NCBI GenBank assembly: GCA_964036155.1
Contig: OZ038423.1
Span: 31,945,249-32,009,248 of the forward strand
Reading direction: 5' to 3'
DNA from: Diploscapter coronatus
Taxonomy: Eukaryota > Nematoda > Chromadorea > Rhabditida > Rhabditidae
DNA length: 64,000 bases
Shown here: positions 28,564-39,900 of the stretch, piece by piece
Layout: each line of letters opens with the position of its first letter
Numbering within the stretch: the stretch's first letter is position 1
The notes under the pieces: generated by a model
What the model was told of the DNA's origin: nothing
Database searches by the model: none
The model's input: only the letters and a program-made list of their open reading frames with translations
Translations under genes and position numbers: made by a program

Positions 28564-31500
28564 TTAGATTTTACTGGATTTATGCCCTGCGTAATTCTCG
28601 AAGACGATTTGGTTGTCTTTGTCGATTTTGTGCTGAGTGAAGGAGTCAAATTCCAATTGTACGAGGGGAGACTCGCAAAATCGAATGGCCACTTGCAAAT
28701 CAGTTGGCAGTTTGGAATCCGCTGCTTGTTCAGCCAACAGGGCTCCTGCACATTTTAGTCCCATTATAACGTTTTTTTTCTAAATTTCTCATCCAACACA
28801 TTTTCCTTATCCTTCTTTTGCACTAACAATACTATTTCCAAAAAGATATACTATCTCTGAGAAATGTTATTGAAAAGATAGGGAACGAAAAAATAAGGAA
28901 ATGTTTGAATGCGATTGTTTTTCTAAAGAATAGCAACTTGCCGATATAAATCCTAGCAATCGAAAAAGCGATATCGCGCGCACCAGCATCGACGTGCACT
29001 CCGCTTCCCGACTTGGCTGCCTGCGTCGCTTTGCCCAATTGGCTTTGCAATTGCTTGAGTCCATTCTCCACTTTCGCAATGACATCTTTCAGTTCGGATA
29101 CTGAAAAGGGTCATTAATCATTTATTGGATGAAATTTGAAATGATGATTATTGAGAGGCGGATTTTTTAGAGATCTACCAGTCAACATCGTGATCAATCA
29201 TATGAGCAATTTTCCTCGAAAGATCGAGAAGTTCAAAGATTGCTATATTTATTTATTGTGAAAATGTTATGTTGAAGAGAATTGTCAAATGAAAAATGCT
29301 AACCTTTTCCAGCGTTCGCCAATAGTTCATTGATCCTCTTGTAGAATAGCGAAATGACATCTTCCTTACCGGAAAAGGCGCGCAGCACATCGAGAGACAA
29401 CACGTTCGTGGTGCCTTCCCAGATTGGGGTTACCTGAAACAGGTAAAAATAAAATTAGGTTCCGGAACATCATTCGGTTCTAGAACAAGATATTCATCGC
29501 TTTTACGGACACATAAGGCGTGGTGAGTAGATTCAAGTTAAACAGGAAAAGGGGAATTACTTGAGCATCTCTGAGAATTGACGGAAGTCCAGTGTCTTCG
29601 ATGTAACCTTGACCGCCAAAACATTCGATTCCTTCGGAAATTAGAGGGACGCACTGAAAATTGAAAGTTTCAAATTTGGCCAAAAAGTAAATATTCTAGG
29701 CAAATAACATTGAAAAATTGATTTCCTTCGAGAATTCAAGTTTTCTTACCTGTTTTCCTGCATATAGCTTGACGATAGGGGTGACGAGCCTAAGCAGTGC
29801 TGAATCTTCTGAAGTACCCTGCTTTGATTCCTAAAAAAGATTTTAGTTTTCGGAAAAGTCTAATTTTTACAGCAAGCCCTAAAATCCTAGAATATTCAAA
29901 TATCTGATATCTTCATTTCTAACTTTTAATTAAAAAGCAAGAGAAATATCTTAGTCGCTTCCAAAAGTCTAACAAATTTATATTTTTATCTTTGCTTCCT
30001 AATTTCCAAAAAAAATCTTACAGTCATTCCGAGAAGCCTTGCAGATTCAAAGATGAGGAGGAAACAGCCGCGAGTTTCGACTTCCATTTTGGCGAGAGTG
30101 GCTGTGTGCAGAGGCCAATCTGCCTGCAAGCGGCCGAATACAGTGCGACGGGTAGAGTAGTCACGCGCCAGGGAGATGATTCTAAAAAGCAAAATATTTT
30201 TTGTAAATACTAGTTTCTTTCTTTTTCGTTTATCTTCAGGTTTTCGGAGAAAAGTATTCATTTTAGGAGAAATGTACTCATTTCAAATTTGAGAGAAGAT
30301 TGATATTTTTAGTAAAAATCAAGTCATAGTCCCCACCTTCTCATGCCCGCGACAGAGGCAATGGAATTGTGAATCCTCGTGATGTTGAGCATGTTTGCGA
30401 TGCCAGCCACTCCTCTGCCCGGATCGCTCACAATCTCCGCTTGCGCTCCATCAAGCAGCAATTCGGCGGTGGGGAGCTGAAATCGAAATTTGTTCCTTTC
30501 TTTAGGACTTTCGTCAATAGTTATTTTTTGTAAAAATCGAAATTTGAAGAGTAGAGTTATGAGAAGACAATTTTTTTAAAATTAACCTGCTTTGTACCGA
30601 GTTTGTTCTTGAGTTTGATCATCTGAATTCCATTCAAATGTCCATTGTCGTCCTTGATTCTCAACAGAAACAGAGACAATCCCCTTGTGCCCTGAAATTT
30701 GGGCTCATTGTGGTTACTATCCTTTTTTCTGAGAGATGGTATGGAGAAGAGAGAGACGAGGATGGTAACTACAAAGGGTCGGAAATTTGCTCAATTTTTA
30801 AAGGAACTTTCAACTGTTTTCTAAAATTTGATTCAATCCTACTTCAACCGCATTTCCCTGTTTATCGACAATTCTAGCCAGAGTCAGAGCGACGTCAGCA
30901 TCGATTGCCGAAGAGAACCATTTGTAGCCGTATAAACGATACTGAAAACACGTTTTTGCGGGGAAAAAATTGACTGTAAGAGCAAGAACATTCTTCAAAT
31001 TTCAATATTTTCCAAATTTCCGAGACAAATGATCTGATCCTTGAGAGAAAATTCGAAATCTTACAAAATTCTCCTTCTCCTGTACGGCATAAGTGTCGCA
31101 CCCTCCGGCCACATCACTGCCTCCCTTCTTCTCCGTCATCCACTGGCCACTGGTCCACGCTTTCTTGCCGTCTCTTAAAATTCCAATATTCAAAGACGGT
31201 AATTTGGATAGTATCGTAATACGAGGCCTATCCAAAACCAGCCGACTCCGCCCCGCCCCTTCCCTACGATCTCTCCCTCTCCTGGACCCCATTCCACCCC
31301 ACTTCTCACTTTGGCTTACATACAGTTCAGTTGTCATCCCTTTTGAAGTTCAATAAAGTAAATTTGTTCTCCCTGAGTATATTTCGGTTTTACTACACAA
31401 ACAATTAGTAAAGATAGTTCGTTACCCATAGTTAAGGGTATACAGATCTAGGGAGCACCTTCGTCAGGCGAAAAAATATACTAGGGATAGGTCACAAGGG

Positions 31501-33412
31501 GCTTCTGACGACTGTTCTCCCTAGGTCTGAGGGTATAGGACAAGATAGATAGAGTGAGAAAGAGGGATCTTTTTCCATATTATTGTGTTACAAAGTAAAA
31601 AATCATCAAGACCTCCTTCAAAGACAAACAATCAAGTTTAAAAATAAAGATGTTTGTTTCTACATTCTTTAATTTTTACCTGCTAACCAGTCGATTGACG
31701 GTTTCAGTCGAAAATCGGTGATTATCGTAGAGGCCGAGGGTCTGAAAATGTTTTTTCTTATAGGAATTTTGCAAATTCATCTTTCGAATTTTTCTACAAA
31801 GCTATAAAATTCTAAAAAAATTATTTTTTGCACTTTTCTATTAAAAATTAGTTTTTTTTTGACAATTAAGAAATTCCACCTTCAAAGTTTTTACGCATCC
31901 GTCAGTCATAGCCATTGGACAAGTGGACAATCCAGCAGAAGGGGAGAACAGGTAGAGTTTAGCGACCTGATGCAGTCTCCTGGTTAATCCATCGACTTTC
32001 TCGTCGTATCCAATCGAAATCAACCCCTCCTCCGCACAAATTTCCTTCAAACGATTCCATTCCTTGCACACGATGAGGTTGTCCACCTGAAATTCAAATA
32101 AGTTCTTTTTTTACTTTACAAATTTTCGACGATTAAGAAAGAAGCTGAAGAATAGACATTTTAAAAATCAGAAATTGCAAACGAATAAATTTTTTGTGAT
32201 GAAAAAGAATAACCTTTCGAAATTCAGACATTGGATAAGCATGAGATTTTCTAGAGTAAAAACTATTCTTTTTAATTTTTTCAGATTGAAAGAAAAATAC
32301 AAATATTGAACTAGGAAAGATTTTCCATGTTAATTTTTTAAATCTACTTTTAGCAATTAAAATAGGAACAAATTACCCTATTTCCCCAAGCATCATACGG
32401 CTCCAATCTGGGTTGATTCAGCTCAGCCTGTCTGCCTAATTCGTCGATTTCCGACACAATTCTGTCGCCGAATTTGCTCAGATCGTGAGAGACCTGAAAA
32501 ATCTAGCTAAAAACATTTCTCAAGAAAAATTAAAGGCTGAGAATACTTTTGTCCTACGACTGAACATTTTTGCCCTAAAGATTTGAAGTGGGTATTTTTG
32601 TCCCAAACGCTACTTCTTCTTTCTCTCGCTTTGAGACAATAGTACTCACTCTTGGCACAAACGTACGCATTTATCTCTCGGTGTAAAAGTACTCGCAGCC
32701 AAAAATGAACCTTATCGTAGTCAGCCCTTGGGAGAAGTCGTTTCAAAACTCTGTCGAGGAGGGGGTCGTCTCTGTAGGGATTGCGAAGAACGGGAGCTGG
32801 CTGGGCGAATCCGCCGGTTTTCGCGTGAGCGAATAGAGAGGCACGACCGACGGAGGACATTCTGAAATTTAAATAACATAGTATTAAACCTAAATTCCAA
32901 GCCGAAATTTATGAATTTGAAATTTTGAAAGATTTTTTTTAGAAAAAATGAAACTTTATGAAAGTTGTGAAATAAAAAAATTAAACTACTACTTAAACTG
33001 AATTTTATAAGCTTGAAGTTTGAAGATAGTTTAGTAAAATGACTTCAACTTAGAATTGAGTTTGAAATTAAAATAAAGAATAATCTTGAGAACGAAGCAG
33101 CGTACTGTAGCAATTATGTTATGATCGCCTGTCTTATCTTCAAACCAACAAAGACGCATCTGAATCGCTTGTTTATGTGGCTACGGCGTAGGAAGTCTTT
33201 ATGAATCTGACATCAACAGTTATTTTGCATCTTTATGATGAAGAGAGAAAGGAGGAGGGAATATTTGCAAGATTCGAAACATTAAATCAACACATACCCT
33301 GTAGAATTGTACAATTCTAGTCCTTGAAATTTTCTTTCAAATATTTTTTTTGTAAATTAAAAACTTTTCTGATAGCTCACCGTATGAATGTCCTTATTGG
33401 TGAGTATCGCAT
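28564..33412 (-). CDS. acdh-11: Acyl-CoA dehydrogenase of the ACDH-11 / AidB-like group
   Basis: FAD-dependent acyl-CoA dehydrogenase-fold protein. C. elegans ACDH-11 binds C11/C12 acyl chains and restrains fatty-acid desaturation in heat adaptation. About a dozen exons end at TAA 28564. Features: [15 protein letters not shown] (flavin/substrate loop), [40 protein letters not shown], and [16 protein letters not shown] with the Glu at the position of the usual catalytic base. The C-terminal helical domain ends [13 protein letters not shown] extend the start to an upstream exon, 33412-33381, encoding [10 protein letters not shown] and spliced (CG|A) in frame to [14 protein letters not shown] at 32861. 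The combined basic, Ser/Arg-rich N-terminus resembles a mitochondrial presequence. Starting at the second Met (32860) is the alternative. Introns contain a family E repeat (32540-32695) and hairpins at 30690-30792 and 31434-31540. Confidence 0.93.
30245..30295. repeat. Family E (AGTACTC-type) fragment
   Basis: GGAGAAAAGTATTCATTTTAGGAGAAATG-type sequence followed by TACTCATTTC. It resembles the 338-410 and 1690-1740 copies. It lies in an ACDH-11 intron. Confidence 0.5.
30690..30792. repeat. Hairpin in an ACDH-11 intron
   Basis: GTGGTTACTATCC and GGATGGTAACTAC are inverted, extended outward by GAAATTTGGGCTC and GGGTCGGAAATTT. Confidence 0.65.
31434..31540. repeat. Hairpin in an ACDH-11 intron
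   Basis: AGGGTATACAGATCTAGGGA on the left pairs with TCCCTAGGTCTGAGGGTATA on the right, with inner pair TTCGTCAG / CTGACGA. Confidence 0.7.
32540..32695. repeat. Family E (AGTACTC-type) element, longest copy
   Basis: It contains repeated units ending in TACTTTTGTCC, TATTTTTGTCCC, AGTACTCACTC and AAGTACTCGCAG around a CTTCTTCTTTCTCTCGC core. It lies in the second ACDH-11 intron, and a related element is at 17045-17140. Confidence 0.65.
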
Positions 33413-34754
33413 CGTGGAGACTCCAGACCAGAGCGATTTAGAAGTCTGAACAGAAAAATGATTAGCGTGAATCAATTGATAAAATAAAGTTAATAGTGGT
33501 GCTGCTGCAAGCTGCGTGTAAGGGGAAAGGGGTCAAAGTATGAAAAGGGGGAAAGAGATATACGCGAAAGCTGGACAAAACCTTGATTAAAAAGACTGAT
33601 AAAAATAATCTTTAAAAGTTTATTGTCATTGACTCGATTTGTGTTTACTCTGAATAGGAGGCAACTCAAACCCCATTATTGATGAACATTATCTTCGACG
33701 AAAATGGAAATTTGGAAAGTACACTCTCAGGAATAACGAAAAATGGTGTCCTTTCCAAGTTTCTGAAAAAATAGAAATTTTGAAAATAAATATATTCGAA
33801 GTAGAGAAATTAAAAATTGATTCCGAGAAAGCACGAGATTATTATGCTGCACGAAAATGGACAAACGAGCGTAGATGAATGAATACGATGAACTAGATAT
33901 CACATTGAGATTGGCTATTTTGCAGAGAATATTTGAAATTGTGACGAGAAATAATAGGATCCCTGTATTCACAGAAGAATGGCAGACATAGACGGCCGTA
34001 ATTGTTAACGGATAGAGGGTAGGGAGTGTAAACAATGCATAGAAATAAATAAAAAAAGTGTGATAATTTTCTTCTTCGCTCCACAAATCTAGCTCTCCTA
34101 GAAACATGCTCTAGTGCTAAATGCTAGTGTCTCTTCCTTCCTCTCATTATGAGAAGAGTGAGAAGAAAAGGACGAGTCACTAACATTTAGCCATATAACA
34201 TACTTTTAGAAGGGAAAGACTTGGGAGACACATGTTGTGATACGACCGTCTGTCTGTCATCCGTCTGTAAATACAGTGGGATGAAATAATACTTTTTCCA
34301 GGTAAATATCCATAAATTAAGCTGCAACCAAACGTGCGACACGCCCACAACCCAAACCAGAATGCGAGAGGATAAATAAATGCGAATCAAATGTACAGAA
34401 AGAGGAAGGGAAAAATCTAAAAAAGGCAAGATGTGAGCAAATTTTGGAGAAAAAAGAGGATATTTGAGAATGTCGGAAATCTTAACTTGGAAAAATGTAT
34501 CATCAATGAGGAAAACTGGTCATTCTTGAAATTTTTCGATATCTATACGAAATAGAATATTTTACGGAAAAAGAATTCAAGCAGTGTTCATTTTTCAACT
34601 TATCCCCCATATATGATGACCAGTATTCTACGTCGACAATATGTAGGAATAGACAGAATGTTCACCTCTATCCTTGCACATTATTTTCCAAGTTAAGGGG
34701 GTTACGACACTTCGAAATACTCCAGAAAGGAAATTCGGTTCCAAAATTTCCAAG
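33413..34754. other. Intergenic region between ACDH-11 and RAB-30
   Basis: No exon recognised. Positions 33980-34280 contain family B sequence: GGCAGACATAGACGGCCGTA near the left, then GACCGTCTGTCTGTCATCC and GTCTGTAAATACAG near the right. They are separated by about 250 bp of unrelated AT-rich DNA, as if a second insertion had split a copy. Confidence 0.5.
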
Positions 34755-36205
34755 TCATGTCCGACTGCAACAGGAGTTGACCTGTTGTTGTGCTCGATCG
34801 AGCAGATTTATCGACTGATTTGAGGGTTGAGAAGCCTTGTAAGCTTTGTACCTATAATATGCCTTTATTTTGAGTATTTTTTAAGAAAAATTATCCTTTT
34901 TTCAAAATTGGGTATACTTTTCTATAAACAAAAGATTGTTTTTCATTTCCGTCTTTTTTTTTTAAATTTTATTTGAACTTACTTCTGATCAGAGGCCTTC
35001 ATATCCTTCGTTAGCCTTGTCGCAACACTCTCAAATAACTGGTCCACATTAGTTGAATTCAACGCTGAAGTCTCGAGGAAATAGTCGAAATTGTTTACCT
35101 GAAGATTATTACTTTTTCTCAATTCACCATTTTTACGAAAGACGGTGATAAAGTAAAAAATCAATAATATTTCGCCCCTCTTAAAAATATCAAACTTAGA
35201 AAGAAGCTCAGAAAACCATTGATAATAAAATGAAAACTACTTGTTATGCTACTAAAAACAATTTTCAAAACCTATGAAAAAATCTGTCTTACCTCCGAAA
35301 AATCTCGTCCAACTCGTTCTGGGACTTCCCTGTCATCTCCCTTGTCGACTTTGTTGCCGACTAGGATTTTGAGGACTCGTCGATTCGCGTAGGACTCGAT
35401 TTCCGCGAGCCACTCGGGCAGGCAGTCGAACGAGGGCTGACTCGACACGTCGTACACCAGCACGATTGCGTGCGCCGAGCGGTAGTAGGACTGTGTGATC
35501 GAGCGGAAACGCTCCTGACCCGCAGTGTCCCAGATTTGAAGCTGCAATATATTTTTGTGATGAGTAAGCTTGTCAAAATTCTCAAAATTGCAGATTACTA
35601 TTCGACCACAAGAAAATAGTGCAGTTTTCTGAGGGAGGAAAGAGGCACTTTTTCCTCTCAATATATTACATACGATCTCCTTCTGCTGGTCGAGTTTTGG
35701 GAAGTCTGATTATGAAAGGGAAAAGTAAGAGATTGTAATTTTGCGATTTTTTCTATCTCTTCGACTTATTTACAACTTTGACAAGTTCTTTCGAAATCTA
35801 TGACTCAATTTCTGCTTTTCAATAGTTAAAATTTTGAGTTTGTGGTAAAATATAGAAATTTGCCAACCTTGATCTTATCATCATCCACCTTGACGGTCTT
35901 GATCATGAAATCCACTCCTATTGTGGCGCTTTGACCGGGCGGAAAAATGCCTTGTGTGAATTTCCTCACCAGACATGTTTTGCCGACCCTGTAATTTTTT
36001 CTTCATTTTCTGAAAGCTTTTTGGAAGGTTCACTCAGTTTACATATTATTCATGCTGAAAGTTTATTCTTTTCAACAATTTTTCTCTAAATTTTCCACTT
36101 TCAAATCTGATGAACTTTCCAGAAAATCCATCTTTTTTCTGAAAATTCGACTTACCCCGCATTTCCAACCAATACAACTTTGAAGAGGTATTTGTAATCT
36201 TCCAT
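34755..36205 (-). CDS. rab-30: Rab GTPase, RAB30 orthologue
   Basis: Small GTPase of the Golgi. Five exons: 36205-36156, 35988-35868, 35541-35293, 35098-34983 and 34851-34755. They total 211 codons (210 aa), close to human RAB30. Motifs: P-loop GNAGVGKT, switch I/G2 PPGQSATIGVDFMIKT, G3 WDTAGQERFRS, RAB30-like ITQSYYRSAHAIVL and CLPEWLAEIESYA, G4 GNKVDKGD, G5 ETSAL. The last exon is short. It completes the split codon at CAGAA|GTAAGT, then encodes a Gln/Asn/Ser-rich tail ending NSCCSRT, a double-Cys prenylation motif equivalent to the CC near the end of human RAB30. Reading through the donor instead would give a stop after SDQK and no lipid site. The ATG is immediately followed by EDYKYLFKVVLVG, the expected start. 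A degenerate family A copy sits in the 35542-35867 intron. Confidence 0.97.
35575..35708. repeat. Family A hairpin element, copy 5 (degenerate left arm)
   Basis: The right end GGTCGAGTTTTGGGAAGTCT is typical. The left arm is eroded (TTCTCAAAATTGCAG..TTCGACCAC). It lies in a RAB-30 intron. Confidence 0.7.
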
Positions 36206-36974
36206 AAACCCTTCAATTTATGAAAGCTGCCTGAAAAAACATCACTTTAAAAAAAGTTAAAAATTAAAAGATATTCAAAACTGAATCTGACAGTTTCTTT
36301 CTGAAAATGAAAAAAAGCTCAAAGTTTATTTGAGGGAAGTTTAAATCAAAACAAGAGTAAAAATCCGATTTCTCAAAACTCTACCCGCAAAAACTCACAA
36401 TTCGACCTCCAGAAAAAATAGGGTGCCATATCGAGAAAGAAAAGATCGTGTCTTCTTTACTTTTTTCTCTCAAAAAGATGCACTATTTTTTCTGCGAGGC
36501 GATTTGCGGGCCGAGTTTTGAGAAGTCTGATCAAAATAACAGGAAGAATAATGAATAATAATAATATCCGATATCAGCCATCTACAAATAATCGATAGTG
36601 AAACGGACTTGAAACCGTTTTTGTTTCAGAATTTTAACCGAAACTTTTTAAGAAAAGTTTAAAATAATGATGATAAATAGTAAAAGGGAAAAAATTAAGA
36701 TAAAAAAACGAACAACGTCATCTGGAGATCAGGATGGAGACAGAAATTGGAGAACAAGATTTTGAAGAGATGAAAACTTTAGTCTCTTCTTTTCTCGCGT
36801 TCAGTTTGGGTGGGGGGTGGGGGAGTACCTGCAAAATTTGATCAATATTAATTTTTGAAATATTTTTTGACAATATCTATACTTTCCGAAATTTGCAATT
36901 TCTAAAAGATTATTTTATCGGCTTTTTCCAAAAAAGCAATAGATATCTGTTTTTGATTACAATAATCTTAGTTT
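36206..36974. other. Spacer between TCERG1 and RAB-30
   Basis: The 769 bp between the TCERG1 stop and the RAB-30 start hold a family A copy (36367-36529), a G-run near 36810 (GGGTGGGGGGTGGGGG) and no exon. Both genes are on the minus strand, but the distance is longer than usual for nematode operons. Confidence 0.5.
36367..36529. repeat. Family A hairpin element, copy 6 (extended)
   Basis: Left TTTCTCAAAACTCTACCCGC, right GCGGGCCGAGTTTTGAGAAG. Compared with other copies it has an extra inner repeat of the terminal motif (CAATTCGACCTCCAG and CTGCGAGGCGATTTGC). It lies upstream of RAB-30. Confidence 0.8.
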
Positions 36975-39900
36975 CTAACCCTTCCTATGGAGATGGTCGA
37001 TGTAGTCATCGAGGGTTCTGTCTCTTTCAGATGCACTGTACTCGGACAGTCGCTTCCATCGATTGTCGTTCTCGAGCACCGCGAGGATGTCCTTCAGGTG
37101 CTGCTGCTCAGAATCTTCAATCATTCTCTTGCCTGAAATTAATTTTAAAACACTTCTTTAGAAAATTAGAAATTTAAACCGATGTTGCTTTATTTAATCT
37201 AGAAAAACACCATCGAAATCTTACATATTTAGAATTTTTCTTGAAATTATCAGAAAGTTGATAAAACGTTTAATTATGATATTTGCAGACTTGCAACTTT
37301 TTTGAAATTTCGACATCCGCACTTTTTCCAGATATTTCGAAAAATCATACCCGCGGGTTTTTATTTGCGAGTCAGATATTTGATATGTAAAAAAGAATGG
37401 GATATTCGCTCGCTTCATTTGCTCATTTTTACTGAAATTTAAAAGTGCTTACTTTTGTGGGTGATGATCTTGGTTTCCTTGAGCAGTTCCTTGAACTCCT
37501 TGACGATTTTATCGTGTCTTTCACTTTGCCAATCGCGGTAGTCTCTCTCCACTTTCTGAAAACGAAGTCTAACATTTTACTAGTTTAGTTCAAATTTTTC
37601 CTCAGAATTAAACCGACTATTCTAACAACATTCCTTATTTGAGATGTGAAAATTGCTTGGACTTCAGAGAATTTTCCTGATTTTGAAAAATAAAAACACT
37701 TCTTTGAATATTCGAATTTCCTACCCTCTCACTATTGCTGACGAGTTTCGAGAACGTATCCTCTTCATCCTGGATCATCTTCTTTGCGTCCTTCCAGCGG
37801 GTCTGCACGGTGATTTTGGGATGTTCATCCAGCACGTTGAAGAACGCATCGCGACGCTTTCTCTCCAGGTTTCTGAAATAAGATTATGAATTTAAGCAAA
37901 AATACGTAAAAGTCTAGTTTTCAGGAGAAAAATTTAATTGAATGTTTCCTTGTTAACTTGAATAAAATGCATGTAAATTGATGGATTTTTCATTGCTTTG
38001 CATTTTTAGGAAAATAAACTCGAGAAACAAAAGTATGACCTGATATGGAGGTCGAAGAGATGCTCCTTCTTCTCCTTGTCGAGCAAATCGCATTCCGAGT
38101 AGCGATCGTCTTTGCGCAGGAGGCGGCGCATCTCGTGCCAGGTCGATTCCGCTGACTTCACCTGTAAAAATAAAAATATGAAGCTTTTAGAAAAAAAAAT
38201 TTTAGGAAATCTTCAAATAACAAGTTTATGGATTGCGTGTCGCTCACTCTAATCACCAGACTTGGGACGTTTTCCACCGCAAATATCCCTTATGCGGTGT
38301 GACTTATTCCAGTCAGCTTTGCACTTACTACCCTTAACAATGGGACGAGAGATGATGACCGAATTTTTGCGGTGGAAAACGCGTCCCAAGTCTGCTAAAC
38401 ATAAAACCTATATTAAAAATTTTATCAGGAAAAGTAAAAGAAGAACCTGGCATGTTCATATTACGAACGAACAATACCAACAACTCGAATCAAGTTTCTC
38501 CTCCCACTTTCCGAATTTAAAACTTATTCAACTATTTGAATTTTTACCATATCCAGTAGCATAGCCTTGAACTTGTCCTCATGTTCAAGAATTCTCTGCT
38601 TCTCCAGCTCCTTGTTCCTCTCACGGATGTTGTCGCCCAGTTCGGCCTCGACCTCCTTCTGTCTGTAATCAAATCCATCATTTTAAACTAGAGTCAGTAT
38701 TAGCATTCGAATAAAAACCCAAAAAGATTTTATCATTCAAATCTAAGGAATAAGTTGAACCTACGAGTCAAATGTTCATGGGTGTTGTGCACAGATTTAG
38801 GAAGGATGTAAAGACAGAATGATAGTGCAAGCTAGTTCCAGTATATGATTTATGTTAAGTCGAAACTTCTTTAGGTGTGAATTACGAGTTGAATCGTTTA
38901 TGAACCAAGTACCTACCTGGCGGCAATGGCAGCCTGTTCGTTGAGTCTCTTCTTTCGGTCCTCTTCCTCCTCGATGTCAGACAACGTCTCATCGCCCAGC
39001 TTCTCGACGTAGTCCTTGAAAAGCTGCTCGCGGGTGGACGAACTGTCGACGGCTTTGTATCTGAAAATAGTATCTTTATTCATTTCTAAAAAAAACAAAA
39101 TCATGATCTAGTAAAACCTCAAAAATGCACTTCCCTTCAGTCTATTTCTGATATCGACTTATCATTAAGTCAAAACCAAGATATTTCGAAATGAAAATTT
39201 CAACCTTACGATTTCTCCAGATCAATATATTGACTTCAAAAAATGAAGTGAAGTTAGAACTTTTTTTTTTAAATCTAACAAACCTCTCATCATCTTCCAT
39301 GGTCTTCTTCACCGTCGACCACTTGCTCTTGTTGGTGAGTCCGTGCTGTTCGCCGAGAAGTCCCAGGAAATCCTTAAATCGATACTTTTCTTCAAAAAAA
39401 TCAATAAACCCCACCTTCTTAGCCTTCTCCTTCTTCATCTTCTTCTCCTCCTTCTCCTTCTTGTAGAGGTCTCCGACGAAATCGTTGAACATGTCCTCCC
39501 TGTCGCGCGTCTTATCCACGTTCTTGAAGCGAGAGTCCTTCGCGTACTTCGAGGCGAATGAAGAGAACGAAGATCTAAAATCTTTTGAATTAAAGAAAAA
39601 ATATTTTTTTAGAAATTCCCTCTAAATTCACAAAATTTTCCGAAAATTAAAACTGCCCACCTTCCATGCAACTCGGCCTCCTTGAGCAGTTCCACGAATT
39701 TGTTTTTAGACTCTTTGGCCTTCTTCTTCTTCTCTGCTCTCTCGACTTCCGTCTTCTCTCGGACATAGGCTTCGAAGCAGGCCCTTCTCTCGGTGGCCGA
39801 AAGCAGCAGGTAGCGCGAGTCGAACACGATCTTTGAGAGCTCTTTCTCGAACGTGCTACCCGTCGAAACGCCCTGAAAAATACAAATTTAACTTTTTGAT

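Noticed and set aside
33727..34429. Minus-strand frames of 80-126 codons
   Set aside because: AT-rich, membrane-like only because of composition, and they overlap family B repeat sequence.
33412..36975. TCERG1, RAB-30 and ACDH-11 as a nematode operon
   Set aside because: All three are on the minus strand, but gaps of about 0.77 and 1.3 kb are much longer than typical operon spacing and contain insertions. No SL2-type evidence can be read from DNA.
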